From positions 113,997,195-114,061,194 of the forward strand of contig CP136065.1 of assembly GCA_032622095.1 (NCBI GenBank): DNA of 64,000 bases, in the 5' to 3' direction. The notes beneath the pieces were generated by a model. It saw only the letters and a program-made list of their open reading frames with translations. It had not been told where the DNA came from and did not search any database. The stretch comes from Siphonodentalium dalli (taxonomy: Eukaryota > Mollusca > Scaphopoda > Gadilida > Siphonodentaliidae). The translations under genes were made by a program, and so were the position numbers. Shown here piece after piece: positions 63,708 through 64,000 of this stretch. The stretch's first letter is position 1; every line of letters starts with the position of its first letter.

Positions 63708-64000
63708 TCTATTATATATTTTGGGAGATATGTGTGTGTGTGTGTGTCTGTATGTCTGTTCGCGATGAACTCGAAAACGGCCGAGCCGATTTCGATGAAA
63801 CTTGGTATGTGGGGGTACTTTCGGCCGAGGACTGGCATGAGCCTATTAATTTGCCCGTGCGACGTGACCTTGAAATCGGGTCATTTCAAGGTCAAACGCC
63901 CGAGTATCACGGGATTTTGATGAAAATTAGTGTCTGGGGATACTTTCGTATGGGGAGTGTCGTAAGCATATTTGTTTGCCCGTGCGACGTGACCTTGAAA
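63708..64000 (+). mobile_element. Helitron unit 15 (family C, cut by window end)
   Basis: TCTATTATATATTTTGGGAG directly after CTAG, TCGCGATGAACTCGAAAACG and TGACCTTGAAATCGGG repeats as in unit 13. Continues beyond the window. Confidence 0.85.

Overview
The window is eukaryotic DNA, most likely from a marine invertebrate. A lophotrochozoan (mollusc, brachiopod, annelid or nemertean) is plausible, but the species cannot be fixed from sequence alone. Reasons: an animal-type gene with GT-AG introns, Ty3/Gypsy, hAT, MULE, Tc1/mariner, TTAA-type and Helitron elements, and satellite and dispersed repeats of a style common in marine invertebrates. There is no bacterial gene organisation, and most short open frames are chance frames inside repeats.

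Layout. (1) About 1-7.34 kb is satellite DNA with a ~163 bp monomer in two diverged subfamilies. It is closed by a recurring end module that finishes in a hairpin. (2) 8.63-22.57 kb is a 13.9 kb Ty3/Gypsy-type LTR retrotransposon with 505 bp LTRs. It carries the C-terminal part of Gag (CCHC knuckle), a Pol (protease, RT, RNase H, integrase) that ends in a PHD finger, and a third 1,459-codon ORF. ORF3 fuses a Tpt1/KptA-type RNA 2'-phosphotransferase domain, a C2H2-like finger and a TatD-type nuclease, all with key residues intact. A textbook -1 frameshift signal (GGGAAAC plus a stem) sits at the Gag/Pol overlap. This copy is rearranged: a 1,998 bp block of ORF3 is repeated, apparently identically, in place of the leader and N-terminal Gag. 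(3) 22.6-38 kb is AT-rich DNA with relic repeats, MITEs, one possible plus-strand exon and a hAT derivative that keeps a BED-finger start. (4) 38.35-58.15 kb on the minus strand carries five exons of a host gene that I identify as an STXBP4 (syntaxin-binding protein 4 / Synip) homologue. They encode the C-terminal coiled coil and the WW domain, with matching splice phases throughout. Its introns are filled with a TTAA element, a Tigger/pogo-like element, a MULE derivative and another TTAA element. (5) 49.15-64 kb is a head-to-tail array of non-autonomous Helitrons of three families, all on the plus strand. Part of the array lies in a 12.3 kb STXBP4 intron and the rest lies beyond the most upstream visible exon.

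How the parts relate. The retrotransposon ORFs look like one programme: Gag-Pol by frameshifting, and ORF3 possibly from a spliced RNA (donor-like AG|GTGAGA in the LTR, acceptor-like site just before ORF3). ORF3 combines an NAD-dependent RNA-end/ADP-ribosyl enzyme fold with a metal nuclease fold. The PHD finger could direct integration to modified histone H3. The STXBP4 gene is a host to the transposons and is not functionally linked to them. The identical 2 kb duplication and the dense tandem repeats are also the places where an assembly error is most likely.
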